64,000 nucleotides of DNA from NCBI GenBank assembly GCA_025201765.1, contig MU623343.1:310001-374000 (forward strand), given 5' to 3'. A program made the position numbers and the translations under genes. Source of the stretch: Daldinia sp. FL1419 (lineage: Eukaryota; Ascomycota; Sordariomycetes; Xylariales; Hypoxylaceae). Under the pieces are notes generated by a model. That model saw only the letters and a list, made by a program, of their open reading frames with translations. It searched no databases and was not told the DNA's origin. This document shows, piece by piece, positions 1 through 11,336 of the stretch (its first letter is position 1; every line of letters begins with the position of its first letter).

Positions 1-883
1 ACCTATGTGCGACAACTTCAACTATCACCACAAAGCCTTCTACTACTGTAATATTACTAGGTAGTCCATATTGTGGGAGTCTTGCTGTAATTGGGGCTGT
101 TCATCTGCCTTGGTGTAAAGTTTTAAGTATCAGTGTCGTTCTAGGTTAAGGCCATCTGCACCCTTCAATCCGGACAACTTCATAAACCGGTTATCATAAG
201 TGTTCTGCAAGTGAATCACAACCTATGGTCGAGCTAAATAAATTTAAAATATTAGCGTCGGGCTGCCGACTGCTACGTCGATAAATCTATAAGTAGGTAC
301 CTAACCATGGGTAGCTCTGGACCGTCGTAGATAGTGACTAATATACATAGTAGCCAAGGATGTTGCGACGGACGTAAATCATCGCTATAATGATGGGAAT
401 AATTATAGACTTTCAGCCAGGAAAGTCCATTCTTAGGTATGTCCTTATGAACGTCCGCAGTATCGTTCCCGAGCTACTTGAATAATCCAATCCTACCCGG
501 TACGAATCGCCTATGGGGAGCCCCTGATCGCACTTGTCCCGATTAGGAAACCGCTCTCTGATTGGTCGTTCCGCAACTGGAATCCATAACGCCGCCCTAT
601 GATCTTATTCTAGACTCAATACGTTGAATTCTTTCGTGATAGATGCGGATCTGTAGAAGGAGGCGGAAATTTCATATGATACTGCCGGGCTTTGCGGAAA
701 CCGAATTTTCCAAAGTCCGCTGTATCAAATGATGATAAAATGGCACGTTTCCCCCTATTTCTACGGATTGTCCTACACGGCACTGGCACCTACATTGCTT
801 TCCTTTAACGATCTCTTATCATCACTATAAGTCGCTATTTGATACCACATAATATAAATTCCTTTCTTCCATCCAGTCTAATT
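1..883. other. intergenic region at window start
   Basis: No convincing coding stretch was found on either strand: frames are short and show no family resemblance. The last part is the presumed promoter of the short-chain dehydrogenase that begins at 884. A gene entering from the left of the window cannot be excluded, but none is visible. Confidence 0.6.
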
Positions 884-1989
884 ATGGTTTCATTTTGGGA
901 ATTCGTATCCGAGCAATGGCAAAACCTGCCTGTCCTCGCAACACCAGAGACTTGTGCCGGAAAAACTTACATCGTTACAGGCTCTAATACCGGCTTGGGA
1001 CTCGAAGCCGCAAAACACCTAGTCCGCGTCCGGGCTAAGAAAGTAATCATAGCAGTCCGAAACCTTAAAGCAGGAGAGGCTGCCAAGGCGCAGATCGAGG
1101 CCTCGACGAATAACCGTGGAATTGCGGAAGTATGGCATCTCGACCTGGCGAGTTTTGAGTCCGTCAAAGACTTCGCGAACAGAGCTACGGAGAAGCTAGA
1201 TCGCATTGACGGCCTGATTGAGAACGCAAGCGTCGCTCTCGTCAAGTTTTCTCTGACGGAGGGGTACGAGTCTACCGTCACTATCAATGTCCTCAGCACA
1301 TTCCTCCTAGCGATTCTCCTACTCCCAAAAATGACCGACACAGCGAAGCGTTACAACGCCCAACCCCGCTTGACCATTGTTACCAGCGAAGCCGGATTTG
1401 CAGTCAAGGAGGCTTTTGATAAAATAAAGGACAGTCCCTTGAAGAAGCTGAACGACCCGCAAACTTCGGATATGAAGCAAAGGTTTGCACCCCCTCGACT
1501 TGAATAATAGTTCTTAGTCGATTTCTAATGGCTTATCTCGCAGGTATCCGGTTTCTAAACTCATCCAACATTTCGCCGGCCGCCACCTTGCGACCCTAGT
1601 ACCGGTGTCGAAGACGGGCGTTATCCTGAATCTCGTGAACCCCGGCCTATGCAGGACCGCGCTTAGCCGGAATGCGGGATTCTTCTTTCGTATGCAGATT
1701 GTCGTAGCTGGTTTATTGCTTGGGAGAACCGTCGAGATGGGTAGCCGCACGCTACTACACGGGGTAGTAGCAGGTGAAGAAAGTCATGGGTGTTACGTCT
1801 CGGCGTGTGAGGTTAAAGAGTAAGTAAAAGCTTTCTTGTGGCTATGGGGTTGCTAACGTGGGGTCTAGGCATCAAGTACCTAGTTGGGTGAAAGATGAGC
1901 AGGGGAGGAAGCAAGGGAAGCTTATATGGGACGAGATTGCGGAGGTCTTGGAGACGATAGAACCTGGTTGCTTGAGTAGGGTATTGTAA
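884..1989 (+). CDS. short-chain dehydrogenase/reductase (SDR)
   Basis: Three exons, 884-1482, 1544-1819 and 1869-1989, give 331 aa. The introns have donors GTTTGC and GTAAGT and both end in AG; phases match. The Rossmann NAD(P)-binding motif TGSNTGLG lies at residues 32-39, the catalytic serine is in TIVTSEAG (S168), and the catalytic YPVSK is at 201-205, created exactly across the first splice junction. The usual NNAG motif reads ENAS here. The long spacing between Ser and Tyr and the length fit the retinol-dehydrogenase/WW-oxidoreductase-like SDRs common in fungi; the substrate cannot be predicted. The start ATG at 884 is the first in frame; the frame stays open a little upstream without an ATG. 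It converges on the transcription-factor-like gene 133 bp away, so the 3' ends probably overlap or nearly so. Confidence 0.85.
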
Positions 1990-2122
1990 TACAGGCGGCA
2001 TACAGTGTATGAGTTAGGGGGGTCTGTAAACGCCGTTTTTACAATTGTATAGTTTGCTCATATCGAAGACATATTCCTTTCCAAACATCATATACCGTTT
2101 CTACGCGTATCGACAGAATATC

Positions 2123-3656
2123 TTAGAAGCAATTAAGACGATTCCACAGCGCTTGTCCTGGTTTATCGTGGAGGGCGTTGATCCACGGGAACCTGGAGAA
2201 AACTCGGCATATTTCATCCCAACCTTGGAGGTTCAACGAAAAAATAGTTTGCTTTACCCTCTGCATCAAACTTTCGTCTTCAGACCTTTTAAATATTGTT
2301 ATCCCCGCCATGAATAATACCCAAAGAAGTACTTCCTCATTCTGTGTACCCTCGGGGAATTGTTCCAAAACAAGAGCTCTCATTTGCTCCCGTAGAAGAG
2401 GTAGATCGGGAAGTCTATGCATTAGGGAAAGCAGAAAATTCGCCATAAGCATCAATAACCCCATATGCACGACATGTCCGGGATTGTCAGTAGGCAGGGG
2501 TCTGACGTGGACAAGTCGATATCCGATGAGGATGAGGGTATCGTGATACCTGTACCCATCCATCCTATTGTCGATATCGTCGTTGAGAAACCAAGCCAGA
2601 CTCATAATGTCTATCCAAATCTCTTTCATCGGGGGGTCTAGCCGAGTAAAAGGGTGCGACCTGAGCAAAGACGCCATTCGAGACGTCCCGTACCTTTCGC
2701 GAAGCCAATTAATAGTAGCAGCGCCTGGTACTTCGTCGACACTGAACTGTGTGGGCAAATCCAGATAGATGGCAAACTCAAGGTCGGCCCTTGTGCGGTA
2801 TTAGTGTATAATTCTATATAGTATTTGCGGTGGAGTTTCTCACCTGAATATTTTTTGCGTCAGCTCAGGCCTATCTCTCAGAAGCTGGGAAATCCCGCCG
2901 CGCAGTTCGACCATCTGCTGAAGACCCCTGAAGTGAATCAGGCCTTGGTCGTGTTGACCACACATACGCTCGTACTGAAGCATAGCGACTACTGCGGCTA
3001 AGGTTGTGTCTGATAATGCGTTTCCCCCTGACAGTCTCTGATTGACCAGTCGGAGGCTATCTGATAGGTGGCGCAATCCTTCTGCATCATCTTCACGATT
3101 GGCAATCAACAAATTTCTAGCAGCTATGGACATTGCTATAGAACAGTGGAAATCTTCGAACCATTAGCTTGGTTTCGTAGGTAGGATGTATGGGGGACTT
3201 GCATGCTTCATCCATGAACCAGAACTGGAGCCATATTGACCCGGCTGCTGAAAAGTCGACGACCTTGCCAAGCCCAGGCATATGAGGAACGCTGCTCAAG
3301 AATGCGAAGGCTGTGTGATGGTAAGCGGGCTGCTCATATTATAATTGCCGAGGTCTGGCCTGCTCGTTACCTTTTTGAATAAGGGTTCTGGATCCGGGCG
3401 TTGACTTGACAGGTAAGCAGAAGACAGAGAGGCTGTCGCCTACTTGAAGCTCGATCGTATGCGAAACCGTATTATGACACTTGGAAACTAAATCTTTAAT
3501 ATCATAATTAAGTTTAGTGGTATTAGTATCAATCACAGCTCTTCTCCCCCGCGATGGATGCTTTTTTCCAACATTCCGACCCCTCGCCGCCTGACTGCGG
3601 ATCAACTTTCTGGTGTTACGATCGATGATGGTATTGTCGATAAATTTGAAGGGCAT
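2123..3656 (-). CDS. fungal transcription-factor-like protein without Zn cluster
   Basis: Four exons on the minus strand, 3656-3371, 3310-3203, 3153-2844 and 2789-2123, give 456 aa. The N terminus (MPFKFIDN...IRSQAARGRN) is the conserved start of a large Pezizomycotina family of transcription-factor-like proteins. It carries a basic stretch (GKKHPSRGRR) but no Cys6 zinc cluster. The rest resembles the fungal-specific transcription factor domain: the segment DEAYFHCSIAMSIAARN followed by helices containing LRLVNQRL and the AMLQYERMCG motif. Reading through the second intron requires a GC-AG boundary (GCAAGT donor at 3202); only this choice keeps phase and gives the family-like AYFHC junction. 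A role as regulator is inferred; the target is unknown, and the adjacent dehydrogenase is only a guess. Confidence 0.72.
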
Positions 3657-3882
3657 GCTTTTACTATTTTACTCTTAGAGACTTATCCAATATACGGACA
3701 GATATTGGTCAAGATTCACATCGGTATTGGATGAAATGATGGTAAGAATGCTGACGCGACTCATGAGTCTCACGAGTACGAACATTAGTGGCGGATTTAT
3801 CGGAGTTAAACCATTGTTTAGTTATCTTAATTATACATTAAGAAGTACTCGAAAGCATTTACACATTTCTTAGAAGGTTGTA

Positions 3883-4593
3883 TCAATAAAGACTACCCTC
3901 CTCATCATTCCCATCTTGCTCATCCCTATCCCTTTTATCGAAATACTCTCGCCTTAGACCCTGGGTCACAGATGCCACCTTACGAACCCACTCATCGCGA
4001 TCCGCTCCTTGCAACGAGGCTATATCGGTACTTGCGTCGGCCTGGGTCCCAAATGTCGATAGCCTTCGATGTTGAGATGCTAGTGCGTATTGCTCTTCTG
4101 CTCCCCAATCGGCGCGAGGCGATGCTTTTCGTGGAATGTCTGATCCGCCGGGTTTACCACGCGCAGCCAACCGAGCTTGTCTTCGTCGTTCTTCTAATTG
4201 CTTTTCTCTCCTCTGCTCCTCTATTCTCTCATCCTCTTTTTCTCTGTCCTCATCCCACATAATACGGAAGAGCTCTTGGTATCGGATCAATGTAGTCAAT
4301 TCGTTGCGAAGGCGGACAAGCTGAGCAAGTAGAAATAGTCCAAGACAAATGGTTACAAGAGTCGAAGTCCACCAGAAAAGTCGCTTAGTGTTATCTTTGA
4401 CATCGTCTAGCTAAATGCGATGCGAGTGAGATTAGTCCGAGGTTGGCATACACATATACACAGACTGTATTTCCCAACTAACCGAACTTTGGAGATCATT
4501 TGCGTACTTAATGGTACTACGTAGGGCGGCCGATAATTGATCTTCGAGCTCACTCCCTCCGTACGTGACATCGTTATCAGACCGGACACTCAT
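3883..4593 (-). CDS. small single-pass membrane protein with charged coiled-coil tail
   Basis: Two exons, 4593-4483 and 4410-3883, joined in phase 0 through a GTTAGT...TTTAG intron, give 212 aa. A short polar N terminus (about 50 residues) is followed by one hydrophobic segment around residues 51-69 (WWTSTLVTICLGLFLLAQLV) and then a strongly charged region rich in E/R/K with heptad character (REKEDERIEEQRREKQLEER). The C terminus is acidic. No family is recognised. The architecture (short N side, one transmembrane helix, cytosolic coiled coil) would suit an organelle- or ER-anchored tether, but that is speculation. It lies tail to head with the transcription-factor-like gene, 226 bp apart. 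Confidence 0.6.
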
Positions 4594-5532
4594 GGTATCC
4601 GCGTAACGTCATCAAACCGGCTAATAATAGAGCTCTTATGTATTTCAGCATCGGCGGGTGTAATAGGAATCTGTCTCTAAGAAATTACCCTCGTAGACGC
4701 TTATGTAGGCTAACTTAAGATCTAATTGCGAGTCCTTGTGGCGCCCATTGGAATGTACTGTAAACAAAGACTCGGATTAAGTTTCTCCTAATAGAGCACT
4801 CGGCTTGAACCAGAATCCGTTTTCAAATCAAAGAAACACTTATAGTGTTGATAATAATGGTAAGACTAATGTCTAGCCTACTCTCAATATGACAGGAGGG
4901 CCCCTGAAGATTGTAGTGTATGTGGACTAATTAATTTCGGAATAATGTAAAATATGTAGGTGTTCTCACCAAGGTACAAACATAGGTCACCCCGCGCGTT
5001 TCCTCTAACTGACAACAAAGCCGGGATTGCAGCATAGATTTCGAAAATCACAACCTAAGCCTAGAATATAAAAGTGGAGGGGGCTCGGGATGGATAGATT
5101 TTGGGGTTTGAGGAAGCTAAGATGCCTATAAAGTGAATCAACAATTTTGAACATTTTTCTACTAGGCCTGGCACTGTATAGAAAGATCTGTTTCCGCCTA
5201 AATATCGACTAGTAATTAAGTATATATGACTTATGTTGGACGGGTTGATACGGGGTCAGCCTATATTCTTCCGGCTTTAGGCTGGCATCATGAATTGTAT
5301 GATAGAGTGCTGGCGCAGTATGCCTTGCTTTATAGGCGTGCTAAATCTAAAAAATAAGGGATTACAAGCTTCGGGCTATTACGATTAGAGGATAGATTAT
5401 CAAAGAGCGTTCATGCAGGGAAAAGCGTTCGTTCGCGCTGTTGGAGCCAAAGTTCCCACTCGTAAGCTTGTGGAAGGAATTTTTGTAAAGTAGACTTTAA
5501 AGGGGTTTTCCCCATTCAAGCCACAACAACAT
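4594..5532. other. intergenic region, no gene seen
   Basis: About 0.9 kb between two minus-strand genes. It must contain the promoter of the small membrane protein and the terminator of the coiled-coil gene. No frame of note or repeat was seen; the sequence is locally A+T-rich with many short TATA-like words. Confidence 0.6.
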
Positions 5533-7526
5533 CTAGTTAGTAAAATTCGCTGAATCACCCCAATCGCGAATGATAGCCGTGAATTTGGGACACTGCTGCT
5601 GATTTTTAGAGACGAGCGCGGCCTCGTTATCATTGTAGGCAAATTGCTTCATCGCCTGGCTATGGGCATATGCGATAAACTCGGGAGCCGAGATTGGGAG
5701 ATTAATTTCATCGTCCCGAAGCTGTTTAAAAACTGTTTGGATTTCCTCAGCTTGGGATTTTAACGTCGCAACTGAGTCTTCGACTTGTTGGTCCTCGTAG
5801 ACATGACCACCCGTTTGAGAGCTGGCGGCACTATCGGCCACAATGGAGTCCAGAAGAAGCTGGGACGCAAGTTCTGCATCCGTGAGCTCGTTTTTGGCGG
5901 CATTTTCGAAAAATTGATGCATATTTCTCGAAAGCTCATCACCTTTCCTCTGCCTTGACGTGACATAGCGGTCAAGCTTTTGAATTTGCATGTGTGGAGT
6001 GAGCGCGTTAGCTTTGTCAATGTCTATCGGGACGGAGCCATAAAGCTCCATTTGACGCCGAATAATCTCGAGTAGGGTGTGATCTCTTGACTTGCCACCT
6101 CCCTTGGTTTGATCTGGGGGGGCATTCTTGCTTAGCGGTTGGGTCGCATTGGGCCGTGTTGCGTTCATATGCATGTGCGTATTGGAGAGAGATTGGTGGT
6201 GATAAGTAAGTATCTTGATGCGATCCGCTAGGAGTCGGAGGCGTTCATTCATGAAAGAAAGCATGGCAGATGTCTATATCGAATCAGTTATCGACGGGGT
6301 TTTACTAACTTGGGGTGTCAACTTACGTAGCGATAGACTGTCACATCCCGTATTGTCTGGCGGTTAGAGGATTTGTCGACCTTCCCTAGGATAGGCTTGA
6401 GAAACTCCTTTTCTACCACCATATGTGCAAGGGGTACCATCTCATCCCATAGGGATTGTATTTCGGCATACACATCATCACGCTCGTCATTAATGGCCTG
6501 TGCATCGCCGGGCGCGAAAGGAGCACGTCTGTTAGGAGCGGAAGATGTCTCTAGGAAAACGGTATCTAACGATGCGCGACACTTCGTAGCTAGGGATAGT
6601 ACGATCCTATTGTCTAGTTAGTGATGGTAGGTATTTAGAGATATGGGATTTACGTAACTGGTTGGCATGGCGCCTGGCTAACCGGACGATCGTATCGTCG
6701 TCCATGACATCGTCACCTAGTTCACAGTGTAGAGCATTTAATCTGCTAAGAATGTGATCATAGGTCACGATCGTGGTTTCGTAAACTTGCTTTGGGGAAA
6801 CAGAGTTTGATCCTTCGTGCTCTTCTGTTTCCGATGAACCAGCCCCGATTTGGGTGATGCCTTCAAGCTGATTGGTATGATGATTGATTTTACCTTCCAA
6901 GTTGTGTATCTTGTTACTGTTAATATCAAGAATTGGTTTTTAAAGGGGTATTAATGTATAGGTAGATACCTTTGATTTGAGCAGGTCTTTGCGACGGGAC
7001 AGGGCCGAGATCTTTTGCTTAACCATGGTCGCCTCATCGTTGGTTTCTGGGGGTCGCTGTAGATTAGCAATACTACGGTGAACGTAATCTTTGTATTTGA
7101 CTAGGAGTTTCTCGAGTATATTATTGTATTGGTTGATGTCATGAAGCGCAGCCTTGACCATATTATGATCGATGGTCTTAGGACTGAATGGCATATCAGT
7201 AAACAGGTCAACTTCGTTAAGGGATTGAGCCGGCCGGTGGCCTCGCCTGGCTGACTGGAGACAGTTTAGACTATAACATGCGTCAACGATATATGTATAT
7301 CCGATGGAAGTGACCTGACGTACTATTTCAACTCATCCTCAGACAACGCACTCAAAGGACCATTCGATTCGGCTAATGACATCAGGCGGGTCCATTCAGG
7401 TGTTAACTCGCTACATATAAACGACTTGAGTAGATCCTTTTGACTTTCGCTCGTGGCATTTACAGCCACACAAACTTGGTTAAAGAGGCGCGTCTCGGCC
7501 TCGGATAGGATTCGAGGGTTGGTCAT
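5533..7526 (-). CDS. coiled-coil protein of unknown function, five exons
   Basis: Exons 7526-7324, 7183-6970, 6909-6654, 6613-6327 and 6273-5533 join in consistent phase to 566 aa. The donors are GTACGT, GTATCT, GTAAAT and GTAAGT, and all acceptors end in AG. The start is ATG 7526 (MTNPRILSEAETRLFNQ). The product is largely predicted helix with charged heptads (for example YNNILEKLLVKYKDYVHRS and KQKISALSRRKDLLKSK), a helical block VYAEIQSLWDEMVPLAH, and a long C-terminal helical region in the last exon. No transmembrane segment or catalytic motif is visible. Structural proteins of the microtubule or kinetochore type have this look, but I do not recognise the family and make no assignment. 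The exon structure is well supported by phase agreement; the second acceptor (before YPKTIDHN) is the least certain. Confidence 0.62.
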
Positions 7527-9597
7527 CTTGAGATATGGCAAAGAGGTAGGCTATGTAAGCTAGATGGCAATCAAACGATACCACCGAGAGATCGTACCGC
7601 CAAGCTCAATGTGAAGGTATAATACAAGATGAGACGCAAAAGATATAAGGTAAAAAAAAAAATTTTAAAAAAATAAAAAAGGAAACGATTTAGGATAGGG
7701 AAAGATACGAAATGGGTTTAAACGCTGAATAGGGAGTTACCGATTCCGAAGACCCAACGCATACACCTCTAATTCGAGGCGTTGTCTTCTCTCCGGTGGA
7801 TAAAATCGGCACGGCGGACAACCCGGTGACCCGCCCTAAATGACCGATATTGGAAACTGCAGCCGGTTACACGGTAATGGCACGGTTTCGAATCTAGAAG
7901 GGCCTAGAAAACTTCGAAAGTACCTAGGTATCTAATGGACCCTCGAATTTGAGAATTGCGATATCTTCCTTTACCAATAAGAAAATGTTGACCATGGATT
8001 GGATCAGTCTAGCCTCAAGGCAAAATCAGCTGTGACACGAAGCCTAAGGGGGCTTGATGTATGACGGGGTTTGACCGCTTTCCCCAAGACGATGATTTTG
8101 ATTAGGAAGTGAATTTGAGTCGGGAGAAATCGTAATAAATATTGCCTCATGCTTTATGCAAGCTGGGATATTGGGATTTGGGATTCTAGAAAGATAAGCT
8201 TGTCGTTTTCTTGTGTCTTTTTGGTGTGTACGGGATCCCGATCGATCGATCCAATCCAACGGGCTTGTGTGGCTGGTTTCACGGTAGCTGGAAAAAGAGC
8301 TGGGATCAAGAGACACGGGCAGACGCGAGAATATTGGAGACGTTCTGGAATCGTTAACCTAGAAAATATCTGGTTTATAAACTGGGTACCCACAAAAAAC
8401 AGCTTAGAAAAATATTCCATTTACAGATATAGATTATTGCATATATGCATTTCTCTTTTTGGCATCAGCTCCTTTTAGGTAGCTTGACTGCTTGATTGCA
8501 AGCCCCTCCAGAGGTCCATTTCCTCATTGCGTAAATGATCGTCGAGACCCTTAAACACCCATTTACGATTTACATTTATTATTATTCTATTTCTGATTCA
8601 ACAACTGGCTTTAACTTTGTGAATTTTCCTCTCGACTTCTTTTTGACTTGCATATCCATCTTTGAATTGGGGCATATCTTTATATTTTTTTTTCCTTCCA
8701 GCTTATCGACTTAAAGCAAACCCAGTGATCAAACAGTAATGTGCTCTCTAAGGCAAGGGTCCTTTTACATACGCCAGAGCCGCAAACAGCCGTTAGAACA
8801 ACCCGGTCATGCAGCAAAAGTTGCAGGTACAAAATTATTTACTTAGTAGGATGATGTGTTCCAGCTCTCTGTTTAGACGCCGGCCATGCGTTTGCATGCG
8901 CATGTGCCGACCCGTTTCCGATATCCCTCCCCGTTGTCATGTCAAAAGTGACAGCAGCCGAATGTACAGACATTCAAAGGGGCCCAGCGATGGTAGCAAA
9001 TGTAGATTGCCCACCCAGGTAGCATCAGGCAATGCTGCCGTACCTGGATCCTCTGTTTTAGCTTGTGCCTTTGAATCTGTGTCCCATTCACGTTGTTGTA
9101 CCTACTAGGACCCGCCCGCTTGCTTACTTGTATGGCCAGATACGTGAGACGTCATGGAACAGTATATTTATGACATCCTAGTATGGCTATGGTCTATCTC
9201 AAGTCCCATGTGGTTGGGGCACTGTCCCAAGGACTTGTGTAATTGTAAATAGACCATAACTTTCGGTCAGGAAAACACAAGTAGCTATATCTTCCGGCCA
9301 GGGAAGTATAAGTGACTGATCTACACTCCCGAGTCACAAGGTCAGGTCTTCCCCCAAACGAACCAACCATATATATATCGAATATATTCTTTGAGTGATA
9401 TGTGTGGTCGAGTTTGCGGATTATGTTTTGGCATGCCGGGACATGTCGATTCAATATCTTTATTTACCTAAGTGTCCCAAGACATATAATATATGAACCC
9501 TTCTCGTGTCCATCTCTATCCGCTGCATGTCTTTGCATCCCGATATATCCATACCCATACCCATACCTTCATCTCCCATAGCCGAACAAACAAAACA
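7527..9597. other. intergenic region with no supported gene
   Basis: About 2.1 kb between two divergently arranged genes, so it contains two promoters. It has an A-rich tract near 7650-7680, T-rich tracts near 8680-8700 and pyrimidine-rich stretches. Open frames of 60-110 codons occur on both strands but overlap each other, lack family resemblance and mostly lack an ATG. I treat them as chance. Confidence 0.55.
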
Positions 9598-11336
9598 ATG
9601 TCTTTACAAATCCAACAACTTCTTAATATTTTACATAGAAAAGACACAAAGAAGAGGTACCGGGATGCTGGGATTGGGTTGGTGTTTATTGTATTGAACC
9701 AGGTCCCGGTCATTCCCATCCAGGCTGCCTTGGGTCTTGACTCCCTAACATTCCCTGCATCTATACTAGTAATGTTTCTCGTTTTCTCTCTCATGATTGT
9801 CGCCAATTACATTAATGGGGGGACGGAAAGAATATACCATAGGCATCTACGCGGAGCGACTGATTTCCTTGGCCGCCACATGTCTTTCGGTTTCGTAGCA
9901 TCCTTCGTAATGCTCAATAAGGATCATATATCTGATGCTAAGGATGTTCCTAAGATTGCTGGAGCCTTTGGTAAGTTTCCGGGAAAGGAATTTCCTTTTG
10001 TAATCGTACTAATCAGGGTTCCCTAGTATTCACGACTCTCGTGGGCTATATTACCTCATACTTGTTTACGCTCGGTAGCTTCAAGCTGGAAAGACGATTA
10101 CGAGGTCTACAAGATAAAGCTCCCGATCTCGAAAGCGGCCATAAATCCTGGCCAAGCCCTCCCGCGGCATGGCCGGCTTCGACAATAGATTGGGAAGCCA
10201 AGCGGGTGTCTCGATTGTCTCAGTTGAGTCTGGCTATTCTAAATAAGACGTCTCTGGTCTCGATCGAACCAGTCAAAGAAGGACGAACTTCGCGAATTCT
10301 AGAACAAATCGTACGCACAGGTCCCCTATGGATTTGCCTCTTTCTAATTGCCACTGTGGGAGTTCCAGTAATATTAGTTACCGGATATGATACGCCCTTT
10401 GACTTTCTATGCTTTACCCTTTTCTGGGTCTTGTCTGTCCAGATTCAGAGGTGGCTGAGGAACTCGTGTCGTCTTTTAAAGGTTCCGCACCTACGATCAA
10501 TAGTGGTCGTATTTGCGAATCCAGTACTGATGGCTTCGATAATTGGAACGGGTTACCTATGGATTAAGACGACCTGCAAAAGACAAATGATCGACGATAC
10601 CATCATGGAATTTCACAGACATCATACTTTGGCTGTGGGTATAGTTACCGTCGTAGAGAGCGGGTGGGAGTCAGGAAAGTTTGGTGCCGGCGACTTATCC
10701 GGACCGGTTCTGGATGCTGGAATCGTCTGCATGGGGTTCAAAATGTTCGAATACCGCAAAGAGTTGTGGAGGGGTATTTGCACGGTGTTTATTTCATGCA
10801 CGATACTTGCCACCGCAAATGTTTTTCTTAATGTTCTGTTTGCTCACGCGATGGGATTACAACCCGCCGACGCTCTAGCCTTTGCTGCCCGATCCATCAC
10901 TATTGCCCTTGGAGTCCCGGCGATTCAAAACGTGAATGGCAGCACTTCACTAATGAGTGCACTCGTTATTTTCGGTGGCATAATATACCAGATGATTGGA
11001 GACTCACTGTTCTCACTCCTGCAGATCAACGACCTGGAGAGCCAACCGAAATCGGGTACCGCCAGCAGGAGTGACGTGGACAACGCGGAGCTTACTGATA
11101 CAGAAGGAGAAAAGGAGATGCGGAAGAGTATTGCTAGAGCCGATAATGCGGTCGTCGCAGCCGGTGTAACAATAGGTATTAACGCGGCGGCAATGGGCAC
11201 TTCGCATCTCGTTGAACGAAATTCGAGAGCTACGGCGTATTGCGCGCTGTCAATGACGATTTTTGGAACCATGACGGTTGTAATCACATCGATACCCAAT
11301 ATCTCAAAGATAATCGTGTCTCTAGCATCGAGATAA
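9598..11336 (+). CDS. LrgA/LrgB-like multi-pass membrane protein
   Basis: Two exons, 9598-9970 and 10027-11336, joined through GTAAGT...CCTAG in phase 1, give 560 aa. The ATG at 9598 sits in a good context (AACAAAACAATG); an open frame continues upstream to about 9493 but adds only a His/Thr-rich leader unlikely to be translated. The N-terminal third has several hydrophobic helices (GLVFIVLNQVPVIPIQAALG) like LrgA. A polar linker around residues 140-220 follows, and the C-terminal half is a second bundle with ITIALGVPAIQNVNGS and a final GVTIGINAAAMGTSHLVE, matching the LrgB signature region. Fungal and plant LrgA-LrgB fusions include the plastid glycolate/glycerate translocator; a small-organic-acid transport role is inferred from that family. 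The substrate in fungi is not established. Confidence 0.75.

Noticed and set aside
8044..9454. Several open frames of 60-110 codons on both strands
   Set aside because: They overlap each other, many have no ATG, and none shows a domain, signal peptide or splice-consistent partner.
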